Shown here: piece by piece, positions 1-8,202 of the stretch
Numbering within the stretch: the first letter of the stretch is position 1
Layout of the letters: the number at the start of each line of letters is the position of its first letter
Assembly (NCBI GenBank): GCA_002351725.1
Contig: DEHD01000017.1
Coordinates: forward strand, 9,627-73,626
Reading direction: 5' to 3'
Source: Prevotella sp. UBA2809
GTDB lineage: Bacteria > Bacteroidota > Bacteroidia > Bacteroidales > Bacteroidaceae
Length of the DNA stretch: 64,000 bases
Program-made: the position numbers and the translations under genes
The notes under the pieces: generated by a model
What the model saw: only the letters and a program-made list of their open reading frames with translations
Database searches by the model: none
What the model was told of the DNA's origin: nothing

Positions 1-712
1 CAAGCTTATCAAGAATCCTCTGTATCTTGGTTGTATGATTATCAAGACCGAGGGCGCTGATGGTCAGATCAGTGGTGCTCTCTCAACAACTGGCGACACT
101 CTGCGTCCAGCTCTTCAGATTATCAAGTGTGCTCCTGGCATCACATGCGTAAGTGGTGGCCTGCTGCTCATCTCTAAGCAGAAGCAGTTTGGTGAGAACG
201 GTGTACTCGTAGTAGCCGACGTTGCTGTTACCCCAATGCCTGATGCTGCTCAGCTGTCACAGATTGCTGTTTGCACAGCTCAGATGGCTAAGGCTGTAGC
301 AGGTTTCGAGGATCCTCGCGTTGCAATGCTCAGCTTCTCTACAAAGGGTTCTGCTAAGCACGAGGTTGTAGATAAGGTAGTTGAGGCTACCCGCCTGGCT
401 AAGGAGCTCGATCCTACACTTAAGATTGATGGTGAGCTTCAGGCTGATGCTGCACTTGTTCCAAGTGTTGGTGCTAAGAAGGCTCCTGGTTCAGAGATCG
501 CTGGTAAGGCTAACGTACTTGTATTCCCTAACCTCGAGGTTGGAAACATTGGTTATAAGCTGGTTCAGCGTCTGGGTGACGCTATCGCTATCGGTCCTGT
601 TCTTCAGGGTATCGCCCGTCCTGTAAACGACCTGTCTCGTGGTTGCTCAGTTGATGACATCTACTACATGATTGCCATCACCTCTTGCCAGGCAATGGAT
701 GCAAAGAAGTAA
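1..712 (+). CDS. pta: Phosphate acetyltransferase, C-terminal part (5' end outside window)
   Basis: The reading frame is open from base 2 and ends at TAA 710-712, so about 236 residues of the C-terminal half are present. The enzyme converts acetyl-CoA plus phosphate to acetyl phosphate in the cytoplasm. The visible part has the PTA_PTB catalytic-domain pattern: a glycine-rich GALSTTGDTLRPALQ stretch, the DVAVTPMPDAAQLSQIA segment, AMLSFSTKGSA, ELQADAALVP, and NVLVFPNLEVGNIGYKLVQR near the end. Acetate kinase starts 33 bp downstream on the same strand, giving the classic pta-ackA acetate and ATP-yielding pathway. Whether an N-terminal regulatory domain exists cannot be seen. Confidence 0.95.
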   Translation, partial: KLIKNPLYLGCMIIKTEGADGQISGALSTTGDTLRPALQIIKCAPGITCVSGGLLLISKQKQFGENGVLVVADVAVTPMPDAAQLSQIAVCTAQMAKAVAGFEDPRVAMLSFSTKGSAKHEVVDKVVEATRLAKELDPTLKIDGELQADAALVPSVGAKKAPGSEIAGKANVLVFPNLEVGNIGYKLVQRLGDAIAIGPVLQGIARPVNDLSRGCSVDDIYYMIAITSCQAMDAKK

Positions 713-745
713 TTGATAATTGACAATTAATAATTAATAATTAAC

Positions 746-1939
746 ATGAAAATCCTTGTATTGAATTGTGGTTCGTCGTCAATCAAGTACGCACTGTACA
801 ATATGGACGACAAGAGTGTTATGACCAGTGGTGGTGCTGAGCGTGTGGGCTTGGACAATGCCTTTGTAAAGGTAAAGCTGGCCAATGGCGAGAAGAAGCA
901 GATTATGCACGACATCCCCGAGCATACCGAGGGTGTGAAGTTTATCTTCTCTCTGCTCACCGATCCTGAGATTGGTGTTATCAAGAGTCTCGACGAGATC
1001 GACGCTGTAGGTCATCGTATGGTACATGGCGGCGAAAAGTTCAATAAGTCAGTTATCCTCACCGATGAGGTTCTGAAGACTTTCGAGGAGTGCTCTGATC
1101 TGGCTCCACTGCATAACCCTGCAAACCTTAAGGGTGTAAACGCCGTTAAGGAGCTTATGCCTGGTCTGCCTCAGGTAGGTGTATTTGATACTGCCTTCCA
1201 TCAGACAATGCCAGCTAAGGCTTATATGTACGCTATCCCTTACGAGCTGTACGAGAAGTACGGTGTTCGTCGCTATGGTTTCCATGGAACATCTCACCGC
1301 TATGTTTCAGCTCGCGCTTGTGAGTTCCTTGGTATCAAGGCTGAGGGTACAAAGATGATTACCTGCCATATTGGTAATGGTGGTTCTATTGCTGCTGTTC
1401 TTGATGGTAAGTGTATCGATACCTCTATGGGGCTTACTCCACTTGAGGGCTTGGTAATGGGTACACGCTCTGGTGATATCGACGGTGGTGCTGTTACCTT
1501 CCTTGAGAAGAAACTCAATCTCGATGCCGATGGCATGAGCAACCTGCTCAATAAGAAGAGTGGTGTAGCTGGTATCACAGGTGGTTCAAGCGATATGCGC
1601 GACGTAGAGAACGCTGCTAAGGCTGGTGAACCTAAGGCTGTACTGGCTCAGCAGATGTATTTCTATCGTATTAAGAAGTATATCGGTGCTTATGCTGCTG
1701 CTATGGGTGGTGTTGATGTGATTGTCTTCACTGCTGGTGTTGGCGAGAACCAGGTTTCTATGCGTTCTGCAGTTTGTGAGGGCCTTGAGTTCCTTGGCGT
1801 AAAATTCGACGAGGAGAAGAACAAGGTTCGTGGCGAGGAGGCTGTCATCTCTGCTGATGACTCAAAGGTGAAGGTGGTTGTTATCCCAACCGATGAGGAG
1901 CTGATGATTGCTACCGACACAATGAATCTGCTGAAATAA
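746..1939 (+). CDS. ackA: Acetate kinase
   Basis: At 397 residues this is the usual family length. It transfers phosphate between acetyl phosphate and ADP, making acetate and ATP. The start region VLNCGSSSIKY is the first phosphate-binding motif of the acetokinase family. GHRMVHGGE, the FHGTSHRYVS signature, CHIGNGGSIAAV and GVGENQ are all present. It lies 33 bp after pta, with an AT-rich microrepeat spacer between the genes, and probably shares its transcript. A hairpin followed by T residues sits 27 bp after the stop codon. Confidence 0.97.
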   Translation: MKILVLNCGSSSIKYALYNMDDKSVMTSGGAERVGLDNAFVKVKLANGEKKQIMHDIPEHTEGVKFIFSLLTDPEIGVIKSLDEIDAVGHRMVHGGEKFNKSVILTDEVLKTFEECSDLAPLHNPANLKGVNAVKELMPGLPQVGVFDTAFHQTMPAKAYMYAIPYELYEKYGVRRYGFHGTSHRYVSARACEFLGIKAEGTKMITCHIGNGGSIAAVLDGKCIDTSMGLTPLEGLVMGTRSGDIDGGAVTFLEKKLNLDADGMSNLLNKKSGVAGITGGSSDMRDVENAAKAGEPKAVLAQQMYFYRIKKYIGAYAAAMGGVDVIVFTAGVGENQVSMRSAVCEGLEFLGVKFDEEKNKVRGEEAVISADDSKVKVVVIPTDEELMIATDTMNLLK

Positions 1940-1951
1940 GCATTAGCAATA

Positions 1952-2512
1952 TCATTCATTTTTCTTGGGAGGTGCTTTTAGCGCCTCCCATTTTTCTTCA
2001 TATTCCTGCTCTTGTTCTCTAACTTTCTTCAGTGCCTGTTTGCGTCTGTGTCTGGCTTCTATCTTCGGACCGAATGTGTGGTCCCATGTCCACATCAATA
2101 ACGCTATTACATCTGGACCTGCCGATACCGCTTGTGGCAGTTCTGGTACCTTTGGTGTGGCTGGACGCATAATGCCGGCCATCATGTCTTTGCGACGATC
2201 CTTTCCGTATATCACAACTTCGTCAATAGCGTGACGTATAGGTATCAGATAGATAGTGTCGCCCCTTACTTCATTATGCAACACATATCGTCGCTGAAAC
2301 TTAGGATGGCTGAAGTCGATTCGTTTAAAACTATCGGGCACCTCAAACTCTCCATTCCAGGGCGTGGTTATCTCGGGGCCGTTGTCTATGCGTACCTTTA
2401 TATCTCGCTGTGGGGTTTTTGTTTCCAGACTGGCCACTGTCAGTTTGCGTTGGGCTATAATCCCAACACTCCATAGCATAAACAAACCTATGAATAATAG
2501 TCGATACATCAC
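1952..2512 (-). CDS. Small secreted protein with a carboxypeptidase-regulatory-like fold, function unknown
   Basis: The protein has 186 residues and begins with a signal peptide (about residues 1-20, ending at GIIAQ). I do not recognise a named family. The middle resembles the start of SusC/TonB receptors: a short beta-sandwich-like region (VRIDNGPEITTPWNGEFEVP), then LIPIRHAIDEVVIYGKDRR, where DEVVIYG is like the DEVVV(I)xYG that precedes the plug in SusC proteins. There is no barrel. The C-terminus (about 150-186) is highly charged and helical. It converges on ackA, whose terminator hairpin falls inside its last codons. A promoter-like TACATTTG lies upstream. Confidence 0.7.
   Translation of the reverse strand: MMYRLLFIGLFMLWSVGIIAQRKLTVASLETKTPQRDIKVRIDNGPEITTPWNGEFEVPDSFKRIDFSHPKFQRRYVLHNEVRGDTIYLIPIRHAIDEVVIYGKDRRKDMMAGIMRPATPKVPELPQAVSAGPDVIALLMWTWDHTFGPKIEARHRRKQALKKVREQEQEYEEKWEALKAPPKKNE
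1966..1996 (+). terminator. Intrinsic terminator after ackA
   Basis: An inverted repeat TGGGAGGTGC (1966-1975) / GCGCCTCCCA (1981-1990), with one G-T wobble and a 5-nt loop, is followed by a T-run on the plus strand. It lies wholly within the 3' coding end of the convergent gene. Confidence 0.75.
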
Positions 2513-2533
2513 TTAGTCTTTTCAATACTGCTG

Positions 2534-2541
2534 CAAATGTA
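2534..2541 (-). promoter_or_regulatory. Bacteroidetes -7 box (TACATTTG) for the 1952-2512 gene
   Basis: On the minus strand the sequence reads TACATTTGCAGC, 22 bp before the start codon, and matches TAnnTTTG. No clear -33 element was seen. Confidence 0.5.
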
Positions 2542-2635
2542 ATACTTTTCTGCATATCTTTCCAAAATGGAATCTTATATTATCTTACAGATATAAAAAA
2601 TAATGTAACATTAAGTCTTTTTGAATTAAAATATG

Positions 2636-2643
2636 TATCTTTG
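2636..2643 (+). promoter_or_regulatory. Bacteroidetes -7 box (TATCTTTG) for the sugar kinase
   Basis: TATCTTTGCAG lies 27 bp before the kinase start codon and matches TAnnTTTG. It is divergent from the promoter at 2534-2541. Confidence 0.6.
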
Positions 2644-2670
2644 CAGAAAATTTAAAGAGAGAATACCAAC

Positions 2671-3732
2671 ATGAACGGAAAAAAGATTGTGACTTTTGGT
2701 GAGCTGTTGCTCAGGTTTTCAAAACCAGGACAACTGCGACTGACTCAGGGCGACTTGTTTACAAGTAAGTATGGCGGTAGCGAGGCTAATGTAGCTGTGT
2801 CGCTGGCCATTCAGGGCGAAGATGTAACTTATATAACACGATTGCCCGATACGCCGGTAGGACATGCTGGAGCTATGAACCTTGCCCAGTTAGGTGTGAA
2901 TACCAACCATGTTCTCTACGGCGGACAACGCATAGGAACTTACTACTTTGAACCGGCTGCCGGCATGCGTGCTGCAAAGGTTATCTACGACCGTTCTGGA
3001 TCGGCATATTACGATTTGAAACCAGGTATGATTCCCTGGCGCGAGATTCTTAAGGACTGTGACTACTTCCATGTTTCGGGTATCACGGCAGCCATCTCTC
3101 CTCAAGCTGCTGAGGCTACTTTCGAGGCTCTCGATATTGCTGATGAGCTGGGTGTTACCGTTTGTTTTGATATTAACTACCGAAAGAATCTGTGGAAGTA
3201 TGAAGGCGCTCAGCCACGTGAAACTCTGAGCCGTATGCTGTCACGATGTGATATGATGTTTGGCGATGCCATTGAGTTCGACTGGTTGTCGCAGCATCCT
3301 CAGCCACCTTTCACTGCAATCGACTCTAACTTTGAGATGCAGATGAAGGAATATGGCGAGTGGTTCGACGAATTGCATGCCAACTATCCGCGAGTAAAGC
3401 ACTGGATGATGGGAATGCGTAATATCGTAAGCTCTAACCATCACACACTTACTGCGCTGCTCTGGACAGAGGGAAAACTGCTTCAGGCACCAATCATAGA
3501 TATTCCCGATGTGATAGACCCTGTAGGTGTAGGCGATGCATTTATGGGAGGATGGCTGCATGCCATCAGTCTATTCCCTGATGACAAGCAGAAGCAGCTT
3601 AACTATTCTCTTGCAGCAGCTGCCCTAAAGAATACCATTCCTGGCGACTTCAACTTGTCAACTGAGGATGAAATTCTGGAGACAATGAAAGGCCGACATA
3701 ATATGTCGACCCTTTATAAAACATTTGGATAA
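2671..3732 (+). CDS. kdgK: PfkB-family sugar kinase, probable 2-keto-3-deoxygluconate kinase
   Basis: This 353-residue cytoplasmic kinase would phosphorylate KDG to KDPG, a step in hexuronate breakdown. The N-terminus (VTFGELLLRFSKPG) and the early glycine motif GGSEANVAVSLA (residues 35-46) are those of ribokinase-like kinases. The C-terminal PfkB signature is DPVGVGDAF, with the catalytic base at D289. The overall pattern (GELLLRF, YGGSEANVA, YYFEPA) is that of KdgK-annotated Bacteroidetes proteins. It is a single-gene unit with its own promoter. No KDPG aldolase is adjacent, so the exact sugar is inferred from family resemblance and could be another ketose. Confidence 0.8.
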   Translation: MNGKKIVTFGELLLRFSKPGQLRLTQGDLFTSKYGGSEANVAVSLAIQGEDVTYITRLPDTPVGHAGAMNLAQLGVNTNHVLYGGQRIGTYYFEPAAGMRAAKVIYDRSGSAYYDLKPGMIPWREILKDCDYFHVSGITAAISPQAAEATFEALDIADELGVTVCFDINYRKNLWKYEGAQPRETLSRMLSRCDMMFGDAIEFDWLSQHPQPPFTAIDSNFEMQMKEYGEWFDELHANYPRVKHWMMGMRNIVSSNHHTLTALLWTEGKLLQAPIIDIPDVIDPVGVGDAFMGGWLHAISLFPDDKQKQLNYSLAAAALKNTIPGDFNLSTEDEILETMKGRHNMSTLYKTFG

Positions 3733-3738
3733 TCTTTC

Positions 3739-4503
3739 TTACGGTTTGCTTTCGCCTTCGATGTACTGTGACAGCAGAAGGTGTTCGCCGTCGTAAACCA
3801 CGTAGGAGAACTGGGTTATCCAGTCGCCTAGGATAATCATACGTGCTTTTTTGGTTAGCTGCAGGTCTACCTCAATATGGCGATGTCCATAGATGAAGTA
3901 ATCAACATTGGAATGATACTGGATATACTTCTTGGTGAACAGCACCAGGTGCTCGCGGTTCTCACCCATATAGGCAGGCTCTTCGCCGTTAGGACGCTTC
4001 ATGCGACTGTGCTTGGCCCAGTTCAAACCAAACCACATACCCCAGCGTGGATGTAGTGCTGAGAATGCCCACTGACATGCCTTATTGTGGAAGATGCTTT
4101 TAATAAGCTTAAAGCTCTTGTTGGGATCGCCAAGTCCATCACCATGAGCCAGATAGAACATCTTTCCGTATATCTCTGTTGTCTCTGGTTTCTTGTGAAG
4201 TATCACTCCACATTCCTTTTCAAGATATTCGTATGCCCATATGTCGTGGTTGCCGGTAAAATAATGCACTTCTACGCCCATGTCGGTAAGTTCCGACAGC
4301 TTGCCTAAGAAGCGGGTGTAGCCTTTTGGTATCACATATTTATATTCGTACCAGAAGTCGAACATGTCGCCAAGCAGATAGATGGCAGCAGCTTTCTCCT
4401 TGATGCTGTCTAGAAAACGAACCAGTCGGCGTTCCTGCATTCTCTGATGAGGAATGGCCAACGACCCAAGGTGGGCATCGGAAAGAAAATATACGTTCTT
4501 CAT
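3739..4503 (-). CDS. lpxH: LpxH-type UDP-2,3-diacylglucosamine diphosphatase / metallophosphoesterase
   Basis: The predicted role is cleavage of UDP-2,3-diacylglucosamine to lipid X in lipid A synthesis at the inner membrane. The calcineurin-like motifs are present in order: SDAHLG near the start, LGDMFDFW, TGNHD, HGDG and YGHRHIE. I chose the ATG at 4503 (MKNVYFLSDAHLG, 254 residues) because it lies one base after the stop of the upstream DUF59 gene. An in-frame ATG at 4518 would overlap that gene. It is the last gene of the minus-strand block starting at efp and converges with kdgK at a 6-bp gap. Family assignment is firm; substrate is inferred. Confidence 0.8.
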   Translation of the reverse strand: MKNVYFLSDAHLGSLAIPHQRMQERRLVRFLDSIKEKAAAIYLLGDMFDFWYEYKYVIPKGYTRFLGKLSELTDMGVEVHYFTGNHDIWAYEYLEKECGVILHKKPETTEIYGKMFYLAHGDGLGDPNKSFKLIKSIFHNKACQWAFSALHPRWGMWFGLNWAKHSRMKRPNGEEPAYMGENREHLVLFTKKYIQYHSNVDYFIYGHRHIEVDLQLTKKARMIILGDWITQFSYVVYDGEHLLLSQYIEGESKP

Positions 4504-4504
4504 A

Positions 4505-4825
4505 TTAATCGAATCCAAGTTCTACTCGTGCTTCTTCACTCATCATCGACTGATCCCATGCGGGCTCGAACACTAGGTTTACATTTGAACCCTTTACGCC
4601 CTCTACGCTCTCAATCTTTGTGCGTACGTCTTCAAGAATAAAGTCGGCAGCGGGACAGTTTGGAGCTGTAAAAGTCATATCGAGGTCCACGGTATAATCG
4701 TCTTTTACATCAATCTTATATATCATTCCCAAGTCGTAGATGTTTACGGGAATCTCTGGATCGTAGACTGTCTTTAGTACATCAACGATTCTCTCTTCTA
4801 TCTGCGTCTTCTCTTCTTGTGTCAT
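4505..4825 (-). CDS. DUF59/MIP18-family iron-sulfur cluster assembly protein
   Basis: This small cytoplasmic protein (106 residues) belongs to the SufT/PaaD-like DUF59 family. It shows the diagnostic VYDPEIPVNIYDLGMIY stretch and the FTAPNCPAADFI loop carrying the conserved cysteine. Members help mature Fe-S proteins. It sits between radC (19 bp upstream) and the lpxH-like gene (1 bp downstream), so it is translated from a shared transcript. No other suf genes are nearby, so the client protein is unknown. Confidence 0.88.
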   Translation of the reverse strand: MTQEEKTQIEERIVDVLKTVYDPEIPVNIYDLGMIYKIDVKDDYTVDLDMTFTAPNCPAADFILEDVRTKIESVEGVKGSNVNLVFEPAWDQSMMSEEARVELGFD

Positions 4826-4843
4826 AATTATATATTTTGTATG

Positions 4844-5533
4844 TTAGCATTTCTTGTTTTCGTGATAGCTGTAGTAGTGACCGTCGGAAACTATTACGTG
4901 ATCAGCAAAGTGGATGTCCATCAACTTGCATGCGTTCATCAGGCCGATGGTTAACTCGTCGTCTTGTTTGCTTGGCGTGATATTGCCCGATGGATGGTTG
5001 TGGCATGCCACCAGTTGTGTGGCATTGCAGAGTACTGCTTCGCGCATAATAACGCGGATGTCAACGGTTGTTGCTGTGATTCCGCCATGAGCAATGCGCA
5101 CCTTTTTTATCAGTCGGTGGTGCTGATTCAACAACAGCACCCAAAACTCTTCTACGCCAAGGTCCTGCATTATAGGATGCATGTGGTTGTAGACTCTTGT
5201 TGCTGTACCAAGGTCTGGTCGTTCTTCGGGCGATTCCATCTGCCTGCGCTTGCCAAGTTCGCATGCTGCAAGTATGGTGATGGCTTTGGCTGGGCCAACG
5301 CCGTTATATTGGCTTAGGTCGTGGATAGATTTCTTGCCTAATGTGTTTAGACTGTTGTTGCAGTCATTAAGAATGCGCTTCATCAAGTCAACAGCACTCT
5401 CTTTAGTAGAGCCCGAACCGATAAGAATAGCCAATAGTTCTGCACTGCTAAGTGCCTCGGCACCCAGCGAAGCCATCTTTTCGCGAGGTCTATCCTCTTC
5501 GGCCCACTGATTGATGTTCAGTTTATCGCTCAT
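4844..5533 (-). CDS. radC: RadC-like JAB-domain protein
   Basis: This 229-residue protein has an N-terminal helix-hairpin-helix-like region (LSQYNGVGPAKAITILAACELG) and a C-terminal JAB/MPN metalloprotease-like domain. The metal motif is HNHPSGNITPSKQDD, matching HxHPSG-x5-S-x2-D. The family is called a DNA repair protein by history, but its biochemical role remains unsettled. The start overlaps the stop of the upstream glycosyltransferase by 4 bp, which indicates translational coupling. Confidence 0.92.
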   Translation of the reverse strand: MSDKLNINQWAEEDRPREKMASLGAEALSSAELLAILIGSGSTKESAVDLMKRILNDCNNSLNTLGKKSIHDLSQYNGVGPAKAITILAACELGKRRQMESPEERPDLGTATRVYNHMHPIMQDLGVEEFWVLLLNQHHRLIKKVRIAHGGITATTVDIRVIMREAVLCNATQLVACHNHPSGNITPSKQDDELTIGLMNACKLMDIHFADHVIVSDGHYYSYHENKKC

Positions 5534-6522
5534 TTGTAGAAGTTTTTTTCGAATGCCGTAAATTCATCCTGCTTTAGTACACAGCGTTTCCACCACGACT
5601 CAATGAATCCGAATCCGTAACCCATCAGCTGGACAAATGCGGCTGGGATGCTCAGCAGTCCAACCCACAGACTCTTGTTCTTTATACTAGAGTCGATAAA
5701 GATTATAGCGCTGTATAATATAATAGGTACGCACGCGTAAGTGAAGATAAACGTGATAAGCAGCAAACCTATTACACCCAATGTAAATACAGTTGGTAAG
5801 AGATGAACCAGTTTCATAGTTCCTGGATGGCGTTTCTCGAGATTGATACGCGCTATGCCACTGTTATATACCTGACGGAAGAATTTTCTGAAGTCAGTAC
5901 GGCGCTTATGCCAAACCCAAGCCTCAGGGAATAGGCGTGGCATATAACCTGCCTCAACTATGCGATACGAGAAGTCGATGTCTTCGCCAAAACGCATCTT
6001 TGTAAATCCCTCAAGCTTCAGATAGACATCACGACGTATGCCCATATTGAATGAGCGTGGATAGAACTTGTCGAGTTTTGCCTTTCCGCCTCTGATGCCA
6101 CCGGTTGTAAAGAACGATGTCATAGAATAGCTGATAGCTTTCTGTACAGGCGTGAATGATGGATGTGCTGCATCAGGACCGCCCCAAGCTGCTATAGAGG
6201 TGGAAGATGCGAGAGATTTCTCTACTGCTTCCAAATAGCCCTCGGGTAGGACTACATCAGAGTCCAAGATGATGAGCCACTCGCCGTTGGAACGTTCTGC
6301 GCCGTAGTTGCGACTCTGACCAGGACCGCTGTTCTCTTTTGCATAATAATGCAAATCAAGGATGTTCGCGTATTTCTCGCAAACATCCTTGCATGGTTTT
6401 ATAGATCCGTCTTCAACAATAATTACTTCGAAATCCTTAAGAGTTTGTTTTGTCAGGCTCTCGAGTAATTCGTCCACTTCGTCGGGACGGTTATAGACGG
6501 GGACAATGATCGAATACTTCAA
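5530..6522 (-). CDS. Family 2 glycosyltransferase with C-terminal membrane segments
   Basis: The 330-residue protein has a GT-A fold nucleotide-sugar domain at residues 1-230: the start SIIVPVYNRPDEVDELL, the donor-site aspartate in VEDGS, the DxD-type ILDSDVV and the catalytic FGEDIDFSYR. Two or three hydrophobic segments follow (about 240-310), so it is probably anchored in the inner membrane with its active site in the cytoplasm. It likely adds sugars to a cell-surface glycan, but donor and acceptor cannot be read from sequence. It lies 29 bp after efp and overlaps radC by 4 bp. The spacer to efp is made of repeated TTCAAT-like words. Confidence 0.88.
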   Translation of the reverse strand: MKYSIIVPVYNRPDEVDELLESLTKQTLKDFEVIIVEDGSIKPCKDVCEKYANILDLHYYAKENSGPGQSRNYGAERSNGEWLIILDSDVVLPEGYLEAVEKSLASSTSIAAWGGPDAAHPSFTPVQKAISYSMTSFFTTGGIRGGKAKLDKFYPRSFNMGIRRDVYLKLEGFTKMRFGEDIDFSYRIVEAGYMPRLFPEAWVWHKRRTDFRKFFRQVYNSGIARINLEKRHPGTMKLVHLLPTVFTLGVIGLLLITFIFTYACVPIILYSAIIFIDSSIKNKSLWVGLLSIPAAFVQLMGYGFGFIESWWKRCVLKQDEFTAFEKNFYK

Positions 6523-6551
6523 AGTTCAATCTTCAATGTTCAATAGAAGAA

Positions 6552-7118
6552 TTACTCCTTCACTCTCTGCAGGTAAGAACCGTCGCGAGTGTCAACCTGA
6601 ATCAGGTCGCCTTCGTTGATGAACAGAGGAACGCGAACCTCAACACCAGTCTCCAGAGTTGCAGGCTTCAGAGTGTTTGTAGCTGTATCGCCCTTAACAC
6701 CTGGCTCAGAGTGAGTAACGCGGAGAACGGTCTTAACAGGCATCTCGGCGTAAAGGATAGTACCGTCGGTAGTATCAGAAACAACCTCCACGATGTCGCT
6801 CTCCTTCATGTACTCGTGACCGATTACGAGCTCGTTGTCGATGGGAATCTGCTCGAAAGTCTCCTGATTCATGAAGATACGACCTGACTGGTCCTCATAG
6901 AGATACTGGTAAGGACGACGCTCAATGATAACGTCCTCGAGCTTCTCACCAATGTTGAAACGACGCTCCAGTACGCGACCGTCTGATACGTTCTTAACCT
7001 TGATGATCATGATGGTGTTACCCTTACCTGGCTTGCGGTGCTGGAAATCGATGCACACCCAGATGCCACCGTCCATGCGAATGGCGGTGCCTTTCTTAAT
7101 GTCTTGTGAATTAATCAT
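6552..7118 (-). CDS. efp: Elongation factor P
   Basis: At 188 residues it has the standard length. It is the ribosome rescue factor that speeds peptide bond formation at polyproline stretches. It has the KOW-like N-terminal domain with the loop RKPGKGN, where the tip lysine is the usual modification site, and two OB domains. The C-terminal half contains TNTLKPATLETGVEVRVPLF and GDLIQVDTRDGSYLQRV, the EF-P signature. It heads a minus-strand run of genes ending at the lpxH-like gene. A TACCTTTG promoter lies 38 bp upstream. Confidence 0.97.
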   Translation of the reverse strand: MINSQDIKKGTAIRMDGGIWVCIDFQHRKPGKGNTIMIIKVKNVSDGRVLERRFNIGEKLEDVIIERRPYQYLYEDQSGRIFMNQETFEQIPIDNELVIGHEYMKESDIVEVVSDTTDGTILYAEMPVKTVLRVTHSEPGVKGDTATNTLKPATLETGVEVRVPLFINEGDLIQVDTRDGSYLQRVKE

Positions 7119-7156
7119 AAACCTTTAAAATGTTACTTTTATATCGTTTTCGGGTG

Positions 7157-7164
7157 CAAAGGTA
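7157..7164 (-). promoter_or_regulatory. Bacteroidetes -7 box (TACCTTTG) for efp
   Basis: The minus strand reads CAGTACCTTTGCACCC, an excellent match to the -7 box and identical to the core used in front of the rRNA leader at 63853. Confidence 0.7.
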
Positions 7165-7214
7165 CTGCTTTTTTGGAAAAAAACATAAAAAGTTTAGCTA
7201 AAAATCGTATAAAA

Positions 7215-7246
7215 TTTGCGTAATTCAAAAGAAATGAGTACTTTTG
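7215..7246 (+). promoter_or_regulatory. Promoter of rpmH (-33 TTTG, 20-bp spacer, -7 TACTTTTG)
   Basis: TTTG at 7215-7218 and TACTTTTG at 7239-7246 are separated by 20 bp, the spacing typical for Bacteroidetes sigma-ABfr promoters. The start codon is 48 bp downstream. Confidence 0.7.
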
Positions 7247-7293
7247 CACCCCAAATCGGTAAATAAATAACAAAATTAAATAAGTATTTCACA

Positions 7294-7449
7294 ATGAAGA
7301 GAACATTTCAGCCACACAATCGCCGTCGCGTAAACAAGCACGGCTTCCGTGAGAGAATGGCCACCAAGAACGGTCGTCGAGTACTGGCTGCTCGTCGTGC
7401 TAAGGGCCGCAAGAAGTTGACAGTTTCTGACGAGAATCACGGAAAGTAA
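7294..7449 (+). CDS. rpmH: 50S ribosomal protein L34
   Basis: This short gene encodes 51 residues: MKRTFQPHNRRRVNKHGFRE at the start, followed by RMATKNGRRVLAARRAKGRK. That is the near-invariant L34 sequence with a short acidic tail. It is a small basic protein of the large ribosomal subunit. It is transcribed alone between its own promoter and a hairpin terminator at 7481-7522, and is not next to dnaA or rnpA as in many other phyla. Confidence 0.98.
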   Translation: MKRTFQPHNRRRVNKHGFRERMATKNGRRVLAARRAKGRKKLTVSDENHGK

Positions 7450-7480
7450 TCCGAGAGGAACTTAGAAAATGAGTTAAAAT

Positions 7481-7522
7481 AGAAAGAAGTAGAGTGAAAT
7501 CTTTGCTTCTTTCTGTTTTTTT
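7481..7522 (+). terminator. Terminator of rpmH
   Basis: AGAAAGAAG (7481-7489) pairs with CTTCTTTCT (7506-7514), followed by GTTTTTTT. The right arm overlaps the promoter of the next gene. Confidence 0.65.
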
Positions 7523-7533
7523 ATATAACTTTG
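7502..7533 (+). promoter_or_regulatory. Promoter of the PASTA-rluD-ddl operon
   Basis: TTTG at 7502-7505, a 20-bp gap and TAACTTTG at 7526-7533. The predicted transcript would start only about 15 bases before the ATG at 7555. Confidence 0.7.
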
Positions 7534-7554
7534 CGTCCGAAAAGTGAAGTTAAG

Positions 7555-8202
7555 ATGAAAACAAGGGAATTCTTCGGTAAATTCTGTAGCAAGTTTCTTG
7601 TTGGAAACTTGATAGCTATGATATTGGTGATAATCGTTTTGGCGGTAGGTGTTAACTATGGCCTCGATTGGTACACCCATCATGGCGAGGAGATCAAGGT
7701 TCCTAACATAGAGGGTATGGAAATCTCTAAAGCCCGAGCTATGCTCGAGGAAAAAGGGTTGATAGTGGTTGTTACCGATTCAGGATACAATAAGCGTTTG
7801 CCTGCTGATTGCGTGCTGGCTCAGAATCCTGATGCTGGGCTTATGGTCAAGACGGGGCATACCATATATATAATTGTAAATTCTGCCAGTTCGCCAACGG
7901 TGGCAATACCCGATGTGGTTGATAATTGTAGCTATCGTGAGGCCGAGGCTAAGCTTGTGTCGCTTGGATTCAAGGTGCTGCCACCTCAGTATGTTACAGG
8001 CGAGAAGGATTGGGTTTATGGTGTGTCATGCAATGGCCGCAAGGTTTCTGTTGGTGAACGTATATCTATAGAACAGCCTTTGACACTGCTTGTTGGCAGT
8101 GGCCAGTATGGTATGGATGATGTTAGCGTGGTTGAGCCTGAAGTGGAGATGCCTGAAGGTGGTGGCGACGATGTTGATGAATTCGTAGAGGTAAAAGAAT
8201 GA
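7555..8202 (+). CDS. PASTA-domain membrane protein
   Basis: The protein has 215 residues from the ATG at 7555. An in-frame TTG at 7531 is part of the promoter and is rejected as the start. A short cytoplasmic N-terminus precedes one membrane helix (about residues 17-40, LVGNLIAMILVIIVLAVGV). Two PASTA repeats follow in the periplasm (about 48-110 and 115-190, with PNIEGMEISKARAMLEEKGL and IPDVVDNCSYREAEAKLVSLG). The tail is acidic. PASTA domains bind peptidoglycan or beta-lactam-like ligands. There is no kinase domain. The gene overlaps rluD by 4 bp and precedes ddl, which suggests a cell-wall link. Confidence 0.88.
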   Translation: MKTREFFGKFCSKFLVGNLIAMILVIIVLAVGVNYGLDWYTHHGEEIKVPNIEGMEISKARAMLEEKGLIVVVTDSGYNKRLPADCVLAQNPDAGLMVKTGHTIYIIVNSASSPTVAIPDVVDNCSYREAEAKLVSLGFKVLPPQYVTGEKDWVYGVSCNGRKVSVGERISIEQPLTLLVGSGQYGMDDVSVVEPEVEMPEGGGDDVDEFVEVKE

